Positions 56,078 through 63,884 of a stretch of DNA of 64,000 nt are shown in pieces (within the stretch, counting starts at the first letter, position 1; each line of letters starts with the position of its first letter). The notes under the pieces are model-generated. The model was not told the origin of the DNA. It saw only the letters and a program-made list of their open reading frames with translations, and ran no database searches. The position numbers and the translations under genes are program-made. The DNA comes from Oscillospiraceae bacterium (GTDB taxonomy: Bacteria > Bacillota > Clostridia > Oscillospirales > Oscillospiraceae), in the NCBI GenBank assembly GCA_017624915.1, contig JAGAMC010000011.1, positions 1 to 64,000 on the forward strand, read 5' to 3'.

Positions 56078-57412
56078 TTACCGTTTATTGGACTGCCGCC
56101 AGATCTTCTGCCTGTCCGCCTGCGCGATCAGGGCGTCCCGGAAGTCCGGGTGGGCGATGGACACCAGCAGATCCGCACGCTCCCATGTGGTGCGGCCGAT
56201 GAGATTGACCGCGCCGAACTCGGTGACCACGAAGTAGGTCTGGCTGCGGGGGTCGGTGACGATGTCCCCGTGGAAGTGGGGGACGATGTTGGAGTGCCGC
56301 TGACCCTTTTTATCCACAAAGGTGGAATTCAGGCAGATGAAGGATTTGCCGCCCCGGGACATGGACGCACCGGTGAGGAAGTCCAGCTGGCCGCCGGTGC
56401 CGCTGATGTGCCGCAGGGCGGAGCTTTCCGCCGTTACCTGACCGAACAGATCCACGCTGATACAGCTGTTGATGGAGATCATATTGTCGTGCTGGGCGAT
56501 GGTGTGGGGGGAGTTGACGTACTCCAGCGGACAGATCATCACACCGGGATTCTGGTCCAGCCAGCCGTACAGCCGGCGGGAGCCGAAGGCGATGCCGGTG
56601 ACGCCCTTGTGCCGGTGAATGGCCTTTTTTGCGTTGGTCAGCTTGCCCGCTTCGTACAGATCCACGTAGGCGTCCGAGCACAGCTCGGTGTGCATGCCCA
56701 GATCCCGCACATCGGACTGGGCCAGCATGGAGCCCACCACCCCGGGAATACCGCCGATACCCAGCTGGAGGGTGGCACCGTCCTGAATGTAGGGCAGGAT
56801 ATGCTCGGCAATGCGGATGTCCTCCGGCTCCGGCGGGGCGGGCAGGATCTCGGGCAGGGGGTCATGGGGTCCCTCCACCACAAAATCTGCATCCGAGATA
56901 TGGATGACCTCGTCAAAACCGCCCAGAATGCGGGGCAGGTTCTCGTTGACCTCCAGAATGACGATGTCCGCTTTCTCCAGAATGCCCCGGGCCACGCCGG
57001 TGGCGCTGGACAGGTTGAAGTAGCCGTGCTTGTCCATAGGGGTGACGCACATCATGGCTACATTGACCGTCAGGAAGTGGCGGTAGTAGGGCACCACGTC
57101 CCGGAACACCATGGGGATAAAGTTGCACAGCCCCTCGTCACACAGCTTGCGCTCGTAATTGGAGCAGTGCCAGCTGTTGTAAATAAAGTGCTCCCGGGTG
57201 GGGTCGCACTCCACCGTGCGGATGGGGCCGAAGATCAGGTTGCCCCGGATCTTGACATCGGTCAGCTCGTCCCGGCGGCGGGCAAGAGCCTCGTCCAGCA
57301 GGGTGGGGAAACCCACCGAGGTGGTGTAGTCCACCCAGTCGCCGCTTTGGATGACCCGCACCGCCTCGTCAGGGGTGCGCAGCTTGACGCGGTATTGATC
57401 CTGTATGGTCAT
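56078..57412 (-). CDS. family I CoA-transferase (butyryl-/4-hydroxybutyrate-CoA:acetate type)
   Basis: A 444-residue acetyl-CoA hydrolase/transferase. Two alpha/beta CoA-transferase domains are present, with GNLIFGP near residue 64, VNENLPRILGGF near 170, the oxyanion/Gly-rich LQLGIGGIPGVVGSML near 222 and the GTGGQLDFLTGASMSRGGKSF block near 345, typical of the 4-hydroxybutyrate and butyryl-CoA:acetate transferases. The catalytic Glu should lie in the TELCSDAYVDLYEAG segment. ATG 57412 has GGAGG 7 nt upstream; ATG 57418 is too close. It may close butyrate or a related acid fermentation pathway; substrate assignment needs assay. Confidence 0.88.
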   Translation of the reverse strand: MTIQDQYRVKLRTPDEAVRVIQSGDWVDYTTSVGFPTLLDEALARRRDELTDVKIRGNLIFGPIRTVECDPTREHFIYNSWHCSNYERKLCDEGLCNFIPMVFRDVVPYYRHFLTVNVAMMCVTPMDKHGYFNLSSATGVARGILEKADIVILEVNENLPRILGGFDEVIHISDADFVVEGPHDPLPEILPAPPEPEDIRIAEHILPYIQDGATLQLGIGGIPGVVGSMLAQSDVRDLGMHTELCSDAYVDLYEAGKLTNAKKAIHRHKGVTGIAFGSRRLYGWLDQNPGVMICPLEYVNSPHTIAQHDNMISINSCISVDLFGQVTAESSALRHISGTGGQLDFLTGASMSRGGKSFICLNSTFVDKKGQRHSNIVPHFHGDIVTDPRSQTYFVVTEFGAVNLIGRTTWERADLLVSIAHPDFRDALIAQADRQKIWRQSNKR

Positions 57413-57489
57413 GTTCATCCCTCCTGCACAGATAGTATATCCTGAATTCAGTTTAACCATAAATTTCTGCTCAGTCAAGAAAAAAGAAA

Positions 57490-57552
57490 TGTAAAATAAA
57501 CTTGACAAGAACGGGGATGTCGTATATACTAAAAATGTAAAGCAAACTTTAC
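57490..57552 (+). promoter_or_regulatory. XRE promoter with repeated operator half-sites
   Basis: TTGACA (57502-57507), 17-bp spacer, TATACT (57525-57530). It is flanked by two near-identical words TGTAAAATAAACTT (57490-57503) and TGTAAAGCAAACTT (57536-57549). The second lies within the palindrome GTAAAGCAAACTTTAC. Likely the self-binding site of the XRE protein that follows (positions good to 1 base). Confidence 0.6.
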
Positions 57553-57576
57553 TCATGAAAGAGTAGGAGGTGCGCA

Positions 57577-57777
57577 GTGAAAAACAGGATCGAGGCCATC
57601 CGCAAAGAGCGGGGCATCCGGCAGGAGGACTTTGCCAAAGCTATGGGGGTTTCCCGGCAGACCATCAGCTCGCTGGAAAACGGGCGGTACAATCCGTCCA
57701 TTCTGCTGGCATACAGGATCGCGAGATACTTTGAAATGACCATTGAGCAGGTGTTTTGCTTTGAGGAAGACGAATAA
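57577..57777 (+). CDS. small XRE-family (Cro/CI-like) regulator
   Basis: A 66-residue DNA-binding protein consisting of a single helix-turn-helix: RIEAIRKERGIRQEDFAKAM, then the recognition helix VSRQTISSLENGRYNPS, and a short C-terminal helix MTIEQVFCFEEDE. This is the YgzD-like class that usually controls itself and a partner membrane gene. It starts with GTG behind TAGGAGGT. The next gene encodes a membrane protein 12 bp later, the classic pair. Confidence 0.93.
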   Translation: MKNRIEAIRKERGIRQEDFAKAMGVSRQTISSLENGRYNPSILLAYRIARYFEMTIEQVFCFEEDE

Positions 57778-57789
57778 AAGGAGGATACT

Positions 57790-58185
57790 ATGAGCAAACG
57801 GATCTATGTGAGTATATTTTGGGTCGTGCTGGGCGGGGTGCTGGCCGCGCTGGGACTGGCAGGACGGATCGAAGGATTCTGGGGCAGCATGGGGGTAGCA
57901 CTGGTGATCATCGGCCTGCTTCGGATCGTGCTGTTTATCCGTTATCAGAGGGACGAGGAATACCGTGAAGCGGTGGATGTGCAGAACGGGGATGAACGCA
58001 ACCGCTTTCTGGCAAACAAGGCCTGGGCCTGGGCCGGGTACTGGCTCGTGTTTCTGTGCGGGGTAGGCACCATCGTGTTCAAACTGCTGGGCAGAGAGGA
58101 TTTGATGATGTTCTCGTCGGGGATCGTCTGCCTGATGCTGGTGCTCTATTGGGCCTGCTACACGGTGCTTAAACGCAAATACTGA
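57790..58185 (+). CDS. membrane protein paired with the XRE regulator
   Basis: A 131-residue protein with four hydrophobic helices (about 5-25, 30-50, 75-97, 101-122) separated by a charged loop RYQRDEEYREAVDVQNGDERNRF. The loop motif is shared with DUF2178-like proteins commonly encoded after small XRE genes. It probably serves as a membrane sensor or effector of the XRE protein (inference). Confidence 0.82.
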   Translation: MSKRIYVSIFWVVLGGVLAALGLAGRIEGFWGSMGVALVIIGLLRIVLFIRYQRDEEYREAVDVQNGDERNRFLANKAWAWAGYWLVFLCGVGTIVFKLLGREDLMMFSSGIVCLMLVLYWACYTVLKRKY

Positions 58186-58191
58186 GAACGA

Positions 58192-58225
58192 GGGGCGCGC
58201 CGCCGGACGGCGCGCCCCTGTTTTG
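58192..58225 (+). terminator. terminator of the XRE operon
   Basis: GGGGCGCGCCG/CGGCGCGCCCC stem followed by TGTTTTGT. Confidence 0.8.
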
Positions 58226-58238
58226 TAGGTGTTCAGAC

Positions 58239-58267
58239 TGGACAGGTGGGGCAGTTTTGACTATAAT
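58239..58267 (+). promoter_or_regulatory. thiI operon promoter
   Basis: TGGACA (58239-58244), 17-bp spacer, TATAAT (58262-58267), 44 bases before thiI. Confidence 0.7.
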
Positions 58268-58310
58268 ATCAAAGTAATAGCATCCGCTTTCGGAAAGGAA
58301 CGGTATTGAT

Positions 58311-59477
58311 ATGAACGAAATGATCCTGCTCAAGCTGGGCGAGATGGTGCTCAAGGGCCTGAACCGCCGCAGCTTTGAGGACAAGCTGCAGGCCAACCTC
58401 CACCGCAGACTGCATCCCTTCGGGCAGTTCCGGGTCTACACCCGCCAGTCCACCACCTATGTGGAGCCCATGAACGAGGAGTGTGACGTGGAGGGTGCCT
58501 TTGAGGCCATCAAAAAGGTGTTCGGCATTGTGGGCGTGTCCCTTGCCCGCCCCTGCGAAAAGGACAAGGATGCCATTCTGACCACCGCCAAGGAGTTTTT
58601 GGACGAGCGATTGCGCGCTGCCCGTACCTTCAAGGTGGAGACCAAGCGGGCGGACAAGACCTTCCCCATGACCTCCATCCAGCTCAGCCAGTATGTAGGC
58701 GGAGAGCTGCACGAGGCCTATGACAATCTGGAGGTGGATGTCCACCACCCGGAACTGACCGTCCATGTGGAGGTGCGGGATTACGCCGCCTACGTCCATG
58801 CCGACGCAGAGCCCGGCGCGGGCGGCCTGCCTGTTGGCATCAACGGACGAGCGGTGTCCCTGCTGTCCGGCGGCATCGACTCCCCTGTGTCCAGCTATAT
58901 GATCGCCAAGCGGGGCGTGGCGCTGGAGATGGTGCACTTTTTCTCCTACCCCTATACCTCTCCGGAGGCCAAGGAAAAGGTCATTGAGCTGGCCCGCCTG
59001 CTCACCCCCTATTGCGGTCATCTGACGGTGCATGTGGTGCCCTTTACCGCCATTCAGGAGCAGCTGCGCCGCTCCTGCCCGGAGGAACTGTTCACCGTGG
59101 TCATGCGCCGGTTCATGATGCGCATCGCTCAGGCAGTGGCCCGGCGGTGCGGGGCCAAGGCGCTGGTCACCGGCGAATGTTTGGGTCAGGTGGCCAGTCA
59201 GACCATGGAGGCCATGATGTGCACCGGCGCGGTGGTCCAGCTGCCCGTGCTGCGTCCCTGCATTGGCATGGATAAGGAGGAGATCGTCCAGATCGCCCGG
59301 AAGATCGGCACTTACGAAACCTCCATTCTGCCCTATGAGGACTGCTGTACCGTGTTCACCCCCCGGCACCCCCGCCTGCGGCCCACTCTGAGCGAGGTGG
59401 AGTATGCCGAGCAGGAATTGGATATTGACAAGCTGGTGGACGAGGCCGTGGCCGGCATCGAGCGCATCCAGCTGTAA
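58311..59477 (+). CDS. thiI: tRNA 4-thiouridine synthetase
   Basis: A 388-residue ThiI of the short Gram-positive form without a rhodanese domain. An N-terminal ferredoxin-like plus THUMP region (about 60-165) precedes the PP-loop ATPase domain with the SLLSGGIDSPVSSYMIAKRG motif near residue 182. Later HVVPFTAIQEQL and VTGECLGQVASQT are typical of the family. It adds sulphur to U8 of tRNA, and in some species also to ThiS. It heads an operon with a HAD phosphatase and CinA. Confidence 0.95.
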   Translation: MNEMILLKLGEMVLKGLNRRSFEDKLQANLHRRLHPFGQFRVYTRQSTTYVEPMNEECDVEGAFEAIKKVFGIVGVSLARPCEKDKDAILTTAKEFLDERLRAARTFKVETKRADKTFPMTSIQLSQYVGGELHEAYDNLEVDVHHPELTVHVEVRDYAAYVHADAEPGAGGLPVGINGRAVSLLSGGIDSPVSSYMIAKRGVALEMVHFFSYPYTSPEAKEKVIELARLLTPYCGHLTVHVVPFTAIQEQLRRSCPEELFTVVMRRFMMRIAQAVARRCGAKALVTGECLGQVASQTMEAMMCTGAVVQLPVLRPCIGMDKEEIVQIARKIGTYETSILPYEDCCTVFTPRHPRLRPTLSEVEYAEQELDIDKLVDEAVAGIERIQL

Positions 59478-59486
59478 GGTGAAGCT

Positions 59487-60182
59487 ATGATAAAAGTGAT
59501 TTTGTGGGACATCGACGGAACGCTGCTGTCCTTCAAACTGGCGGAGCGGGCGGCCATCCGGGCCTGCTTTGAAAAATTTGGGCTGGGCGAGATTACCGAC
59601 GGGATGCTGGCCGAGTATTCCGCCATCAACGCCCGGTACTGGAAGCGGCTGGAGCTGGGCGAGCTGACCAAGCAGCAGGTGCTACGGGGCCGGTTTGAGG
59701 AGTTTTTCGCCGCCTACAGACTGGATACCGGCTGCGTGGATGCGTTCAACGCCGAGTATCAGGTGCGGCTGGGCGAAACGGTGGTCTTCAACGACAATGC
59801 CAAAGAATTGGTGCAGCGCTTGCGGGGAAAAGTAAAGCAGTATGCCGTTACCAACGGTACGCTGGTGGCTCAGCGGGGCAAGCTGCGCAATTCCGGACTG
59901 GACAAGCTGCTGGACGATGTGTTCATCTCCGATGTGGTGGGGGTAGAGAAGCCGGGCAAGGGCTTTTTCGACGCGGTATTCGCCGCCATCGGCCACTATG
60001 AAAAGGATGAGATACTCATCGTGGGTGATTCGCTGACCAGCGACATACAGGGGGGCAACAACGCCGGCATCCTGTGCTGCTGGTATAATCCGGCGGGGGA
60101 GCCTGTTCCCAAAACGCTGCGGGTGGACTATGACATCCGTGACCTGAACGAACTGGCCGAAATCATAGGTTTGGAGGGATAA
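59487..60182 (+). CDS. HAD hydrolase, YjjG-like nucleotidase
   Basis: A 231-residue HAD phosphatase. Motif I is LWDIDGTLLSF near residue 6, motif II YAVTNGTLVAQRGKL near 113, motif III the Lys of GVEKPGKGFFDAVF near 150, and motif IV VGDSLTSDIQGGNNAG near 176. The helical cap is of the C1 type. It resembles YjjG pyrimidine nucleotidases, but the natural substrate could be another phosphate. It lies 9 bp after thiI and 2 bp before cinA. Confidence 0.9.
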   Translation: MIKVILWDIDGTLLSFKLAERAAIRACFEKFGLGEITDGMLAEYSAINARYWKRLELGELTKQQVLRGRFEEFFAAYRLDTGCVDAFNAEYQVRLGETVVFNDNAKELVQRLRGKVKQYAVTNGTLVAQRGKLRNSGLDKLLDDVFISDVVGVEKPGKGFFDAVFAAIGHYEKDEILIVGDSLTSDIQGGNNAGILCCWYNPAGEPVPKTLRVDYDIRDLNELAEIIGLEG

Positions 60183-60184
60183 AC

Positions 60185-61444
60185 GTGTCTCATACTGTGG
60201 AGATTCTGTCTGTGGGGACTGAGCTGCTGCTGGGCAGCATCGCCAACACGGACGCCCAGATGCTCTCTCAGGGACTGAGTGAGCTGGGTCTGAATGTATA
60301 CTGGCACACTGTGGTGGGCGACAACCCTATCCGGGCCCGGGAGGCGGTAGCTCTTGCCAAAAGCCGTGCGGACATCATCATCACCACCGGCGGTCTGGGC
60401 CCCACCTGTGACGACCTGACCAAAAATGTGCTGGCGGAGGCCTTCGGCAAAAAGCTGGTGTTCCACGAGCCGTCTGCCGAGCGTATCCGCAGCTATTTCC
60501 AGCGCACCAAGCGGCCCATGCCCGAGAGCAACATGCAGCAGGCCATGCTGCCTGAGGGCTGCACCGTACTGGACAACGACTGGGGCACCGCCCCCGGCTG
60601 TGCCTTTGAGGCAGACGGGGTCCATGTGATCATGCTGCCCGGCCCTCCCAGCGAGTGCCGGCCCATGTTCCATTACCGGGCCAAGCCCTATCTGCTGTCC
60701 CTGTCCGAGGGAGTTATCGCCTCTCACACCCTGAAGCTGTTCGGTATCGGCGAGTCCGCCATGGAGGAGCAGCTGCGCGAGCAGATGAGCCACATGTCCA
60801 ACCCCACCCTTGCTCCCTATGCCAAGGAGGGCGAGTGCGAGCTGCGGGTCACCGCCAAGGCGGATACAGACGAGGCCGCTCAGGCCCTGCTGCAGCCCAC
60901 GGTGGAGCAGATCCGTCAGCTGTTCGGCAGCAAGGTGTACGGCGTGGACGTGACCAGTCTGGAGCAGGTGGTCCAGACCATTCTTGAGGAAAAGGGCATG
61001 ACCATCGGTACGGCCGAGAGCATCACCGGCGGTCTGCTGGCCAAGCGGCTGACCGACCTGCCTGGCGTGTCCAGGGTGTTCAAGGGCGGCATCGTGTCCT
61101 ACACCAACGAGGTCAAGCGCGGGGTGCTGGGCGTTCCGGAGGATATGCTGGCTGAGTACGGCGCGGTGTCTGCCCCCGTGGCCGAGGCTATGGCCCGGGG
61201 TGCGCGCAGGGCGCTGGGTGTGGATGTGGCGCTGGCCGCCACCGGCGTGGCCGGCCCTGACAAAGACGACCGGGGCAACGAGGTGGGCACGGCCTTTGTG
61301 GCCATCGACACTCCGGAGGGAAGTTATGTGCGGGCGCTGAATCTGGGCAACCGACCCATGCGCCAGCGGCTGCGCACTCAGACGGCCCACCACGCCTTTG
61401 ACCTTGCGCGCAGGTATCTGACCGGCCTGCCCTATGAAGACTGA
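60185..61444 (+). CDS. cinA: CinA competence/damage-inducible protein (nicotinamide nucleotide deamidase)
   Basis: A 419-residue CinA. The N-terminal MoCF-like domain has SVGTELLLGSIANTDAQML near residue 8 and TGGLGPTCDDLTKNVLAEAFG near 68. The C-terminal CinA domain has TIGTAESITGGLLAKRLTDLPG near 274, ATGVAGPDK near 355, and GTAFVAI. Members combine ADP-ribose/NMN-deamidase activities for pyridine nucleotide recycling. GTG start at 60185, 2 bp after the previous stop. Confidence 0.95.
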   Translation: MSHTVEILSVGTELLLGSIANTDAQMLSQGLSELGLNVYWHTVVGDNPIRAREAVALAKSRADIIITTGGLGPTCDDLTKNVLAEAFGKKLVFHEPSAERIRSYFQRTKRPMPESNMQQAMLPEGCTVLDNDWGTAPGCAFEADGVHVIMLPGPPSECRPMFHYRAKPYLLSLSEGVIASHTLKLFGIGESAMEEQLREQMSHMSNPTLAPYAKEGECELRVTAKADTDEAAQALLQPTVEQIRQLFGSKVYGVDVTSLEQVVQTILEEKGMTIGTAESITGGLLAKRLTDLPGVSRVFKGGIVSYTNEVKRGVLGVPEDMLAEYGAVSAPVAEAMARGARRALGVDVALAATGVAGPDKDDRGNEVGTAFVAIDTPEGSYVRALNLGNRPMRQRLRTQTAHHAFDLARRYLTGLPYED

Positions 61445-61488
61445 CCAAAAAAGTTTTTTACTTTAATGCAAAAAAGTGATTTTTGCTG

Positions 61489-61517
61489 TTGCAATTCTCT
61501 TTTTGCAAGCGTATAAT
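61489..61517 (+). promoter_or_regulatory. promoter of the aro operon leader
   Basis: TTGCAA (61489-61494), 17-bp spacer, TATAAT (61512-61517), 31 bases before the leader peptide start. Confidence 0.75.
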
Positions 61518-61547
61518 ATTTTCATCTTTCCTGTGAGGTAATGCGGC

Positions 61548-61652
61548 ATGACGTGCGGTACCATCACAACTGCATCCTTTACCTATTCCTTTGGCTGGGC
61601 TCGATTTATGGGCACCGGCTTTTTTGGCATGGACAAAAGTGATGAACGATGA
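61548..61652 (+). CDS. aromatic-rich leader peptide of the aro operon
   Basis: A 34-residue open frame whose ATG lies 9 nt after GTGAGG. The middle contains SFTYSFGWARF and then GTGFFGM: six Phe, one Tyr and one Trp in 20 residues. A ribosome stalling at these codons could choose between RNA structures upstream of the terminator at 61698. An overlapping frame from ATG 61541 is also aromatic (MRHDVRYHH..., to 61642), but its ribosome site is too close. No homology search was possible, so this rests on composition and position. Confidence 0.55.
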   Translation: MTCGTITTASFTYSFGWARFMGTGFFGMDKSDER

Positions 61653-61697
61653 GTGACCGTCGCTGCAGGCGGGATAAGATACCAAAGCGGTTTTGGG

Positions 61698-61733
61698 CGC
61701 TCATTGAGTTCATCAATGAGCGCCTTTTTATTT
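61698..61733 (+). terminator. attenuator terminator upstream of aroF
   Basis: GGCGCTCATTGA/TCAATGAGCGCC hairpin followed by TTTTTATTTG, lying between the leader peptide and aroF. Confidence 0.88.
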
Positions 61734-61764
61734 GCCTGAGGGCGGCAAGAAAGGATATGAGTTT

Positions 61765-62790
61765 ATGGTCATAATCATGAAGCCCGGCACCCGGGAGCAG
61801 GACATCCACGCCCTGGTGGAGAAGCTGGAACGGCAGGAGAAGGTCCAGGTGGGCATCACCCACGGCGTGGGCTGCTCCATTCTTGGTCTGGTGGGCGACA
61901 CCGTCCATCTGGACATCCACAAGCTGGAGATGGAACCCAACGTGGAGCGCGTTATGCGCGTGCAGGAACCCTATAAAAAGGCCAACCGCAAGTTCCATCC
62001 CGAGGACAGCGTCATCACTGCCGCAGGTGTGCCTGTGGGCGGCGGCAACTTTACCGTGGTGGCCGGCCCCTGCTCGGTGGAGAGCGAGGAGCAGATCATC
62101 GAGGTTGCTCGGGACGTAAAGCAGTCCGGCGCCGCCATGCTGCGCGGCGGCGCCTTCAAGCCCCGCACATCCCCCTATTCCTTTCAGGGCATGGGGCTGG
62201 ACGGCCTTGACCTGCTGCTGGAGGCCAGACAGGATACGGGGCTGCCCATTGTCACCGAGATCATGAGTCCTAAATACTGCGAGATCTTTGAGGAAAAGGT
62301 GGATCTGGTGCAGGTGGGCGCCCGGAATATGCAGAACTTTGACCTTTTGAAAGAGGTGGGCAAGATGTCCAAGCCCATCCTGCTCAAGCGGGGACTGTCC
62401 AACACCTATGAGGAGTGGATCATGTCCGCGGAGTATATCATGGCCGCGGGCAACGAAAACGTCATCCTGTGCGAGCGGGGCATCCGCACCTTTGAGACTC
62501 AGACCCGCAATACCCTCGACGTATCTGCCATTCCTGCCATCAAGCGCATGAGCCACCTGCCCGTCGTAGTGGATCCCTCCCATTCCGGCGGCTACTACTG
62601 GCTCGTGGAGCCGCTGGCTATGGCGGCTATCGCCGCCGGGGCGGACGGCCTGATCGTGGAGGTGCACAACGATCCTGCCCACGCCAAGTGCGACGGGCAG
62701 CAGTCCCTGACCCCGGAGAAGTTCCGGCATCTGATGGACAAGTCTGCCGCTTTGGTGGAGCTGATGGGCAAAAAGCTGGTCAATTCATGA
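61765..62790 (+). CDS. aroF: 3-deoxy-7-phosphoheptulonate synthase (DAHP synthase, type I-beta)
   Basis: A 341-residue enzyme for the first step of aromatic synthesis, condensing phosphoenolpyruvate and erythrose 4-phosphate. An N-terminal ferredoxin-like regulatory domain (about 1-70; VIIMKPGTREQDIHALVEKL), as in Thermotoga DAHP synthase, is followed by the TIM barrel with VVAGPCSVES near residue 97, GGAFKPRTSPYSFQG near 128, VGARNMQNF near 188, LLKRG near 211 and VVVDPSHSGG near 270. ATG 61765 follows AAGAAAGGA. Regulation by the leader peptide and terminator upstream is inferred. Confidence 0.96.
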   Translation: MVIIMKPGTREQDIHALVEKLERQEKVQVGITHGVGCSILGLVGDTVHLDIHKLEMEPNVERVMRVQEPYKKANRKFHPEDSVITAAGVPVGGGNFTVVAGPCSVESEEQIIEVARDVKQSGAAMLRGGAFKPRTSPYSFQGMGLDGLDLLLEARQDTGLPIVTEIMSPKYCEIFEEKVDLVQVGARNMQNFDLLKEVGKMSKPILLKRGLSNTYEEWIMSAEYIMAAGNENVILCERGIRTFETQTRNTLDVSAIPAIKRMSHLPVVVDPSHSGGYYWLVEPLAMAAIAAGADGLIVEVHNDPAHAKCDGQQSLTPEKFRHLMDKSAALVELMGKKLVNS

Positions 62791-62800
62791 AGGTGTTTTT

Positions 62801-63880
62801 ATGAAAAAGCTTACCGTGGCCCTGCCGGGCCGTGAATACGATATTCTGATCCAAAAAGGACTGCTGGACAGCGCGGGGGAGCACTGCCGCGCCGTGCTGC
62901 CCCGGGCCCGCCGCATTGCCGTGGTCACAGACAGCAATGTGGCCCCTTTGTATCTGGATCGGGTGATCAACAGCCTTGAGGCTGCGGGCTTTGCCGTCAA
63001 GGGCATCGCCGTGCCTGCGGGGGAGAGTTCCAAGAGCATGGAAATGCTGGGGTATCTGTATCAGGAGATGCTGGGCTTCGGCCTTGCCCGCACCGATGCG
63101 GTGGCGGCACTGGGCGGCGGCGTGGTAGGCGACCTTGCGGGCTTTGCGGCGGCTACTGTGCTGCGTGGGGTTGATTATGTCCAGATCCCCACGACCGTTC
63201 TTTCGCAGGTGGATTCCTCCGTTGGCGGCAAGGTGGCCATCGACCTGCCCGCGGGCAAAAATCTGGCGGGGGCCTTCTGGCAGCCCAAGCTGGTGCTCAT
63301 GGACCCCGAGTGCCTGAACACCCTCAGCGATAAAATCTTCTCTGACGGCATGGCGGAGGTCATCAAGTACGGCTGCATCCGGGACGGGGAGTTTTTCCGT
63401 TTCCTTGACCAATGCGGCGGAAGATCCGGGGTCATGGAGTATATTGAGCAGGTGCTGTACACCTGCTGTGATATCAAGCGGCAGGTGGTGCTGGCCGACG
63501 AGCGGGACACCGGCCTGCGCATGATCCTGAACTTTGGCCACACGGTGGGCCACGCCTTTGAACTGGCGGGACATTACGAGGATTGGACCCACGGACAGGC
63601 TGTGGCAGCGGGTATGGTCTGGGCGGCACGTTTGGGCGAAAAGCTGGGAATCACCTCTGCAGGGTCTCAGCAGGCCATTTGCGCCGTACTGGAAAAATAC
63701 AGCCTGCCCACCCATATCCCCTGTGAGTGGGATACCATGGTGCAGGCTGTCGGCCTTGATAAGAAGCGGGCGGACGGAGGGATCTCCTTCGTGCTGCTGA
63801 CCGGACTGGGTTGGGCTGAGCCGAAGAAAATGGAGACAAAACAGCTGCTGGGCGAATTGCAGCAGCTTTACGAAGGGTGA
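62801..63880 (+). CDS. aroB: 3-dehydroquinate synthase
   Basis: A 359-residue NAD- and metal-dependent enzyme that cyclises DAHP to 3-dehydroquinate. Seen are VVTDSNVAPLY near residue 45, AVAALGGGVVGDLAGFAAATVLRGVDY near 100 and QIPTTVLSQVDSSVGGKVAIDLPAGKNLAGAFWQP near 128 (too long to quote in full), plus the metal-site ligands in ILNFGHTVGHAFE and the C-terminal AAGMVWAARLGE. It lies 10 bp after aroF in the same operon. Confidence 0.97.
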   Translation: MKKLTVALPGREYDILIQKGLLDSAGEHCRAVLPRARRIAVVTDSNVAPLYLDRVINSLEAAGFAVKGIAVPAGESSKSMEMLGYLYQEMLGFGLARTDAVAALGGGVVGDLAGFAAATVLRGVDYVQIPTTVLSQVDSSVGGKVAIDLPAGKNLAGAFWQPKLVLMDPECLNTLSDKIFSDGMAEVIKYGCIRDGEFFRFLDQCGGRSGVMEYIEQVLYTCCDIKRQVVLADERDTGLRMILNFGHTVGHAFELAGHYEDWTHGQAVAAGMVWAARLGEKLGITSAGSQQAICAVLEKYSLPTHIPCEWDTMVQAVGLDKKRADGGISFVLLTGLGWAEPKKMETKQLLGELQQLYEG

Positions 63881-63884
63881 GAAG

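Noticed and set aside
55418..57445. 675-residue plus-strand frame opposite azlC and the CoA-transferase
   Set aside because: Shadow frame; minus-strand proteins have clear families.
61541..61642. Alternative aromatic leader frame starting MRHDVRYHH
   Set aside because: Its ribosome site is only about 3 bases from the ATG; the frame from 61548 has correct spacing. It stays as a second choice.
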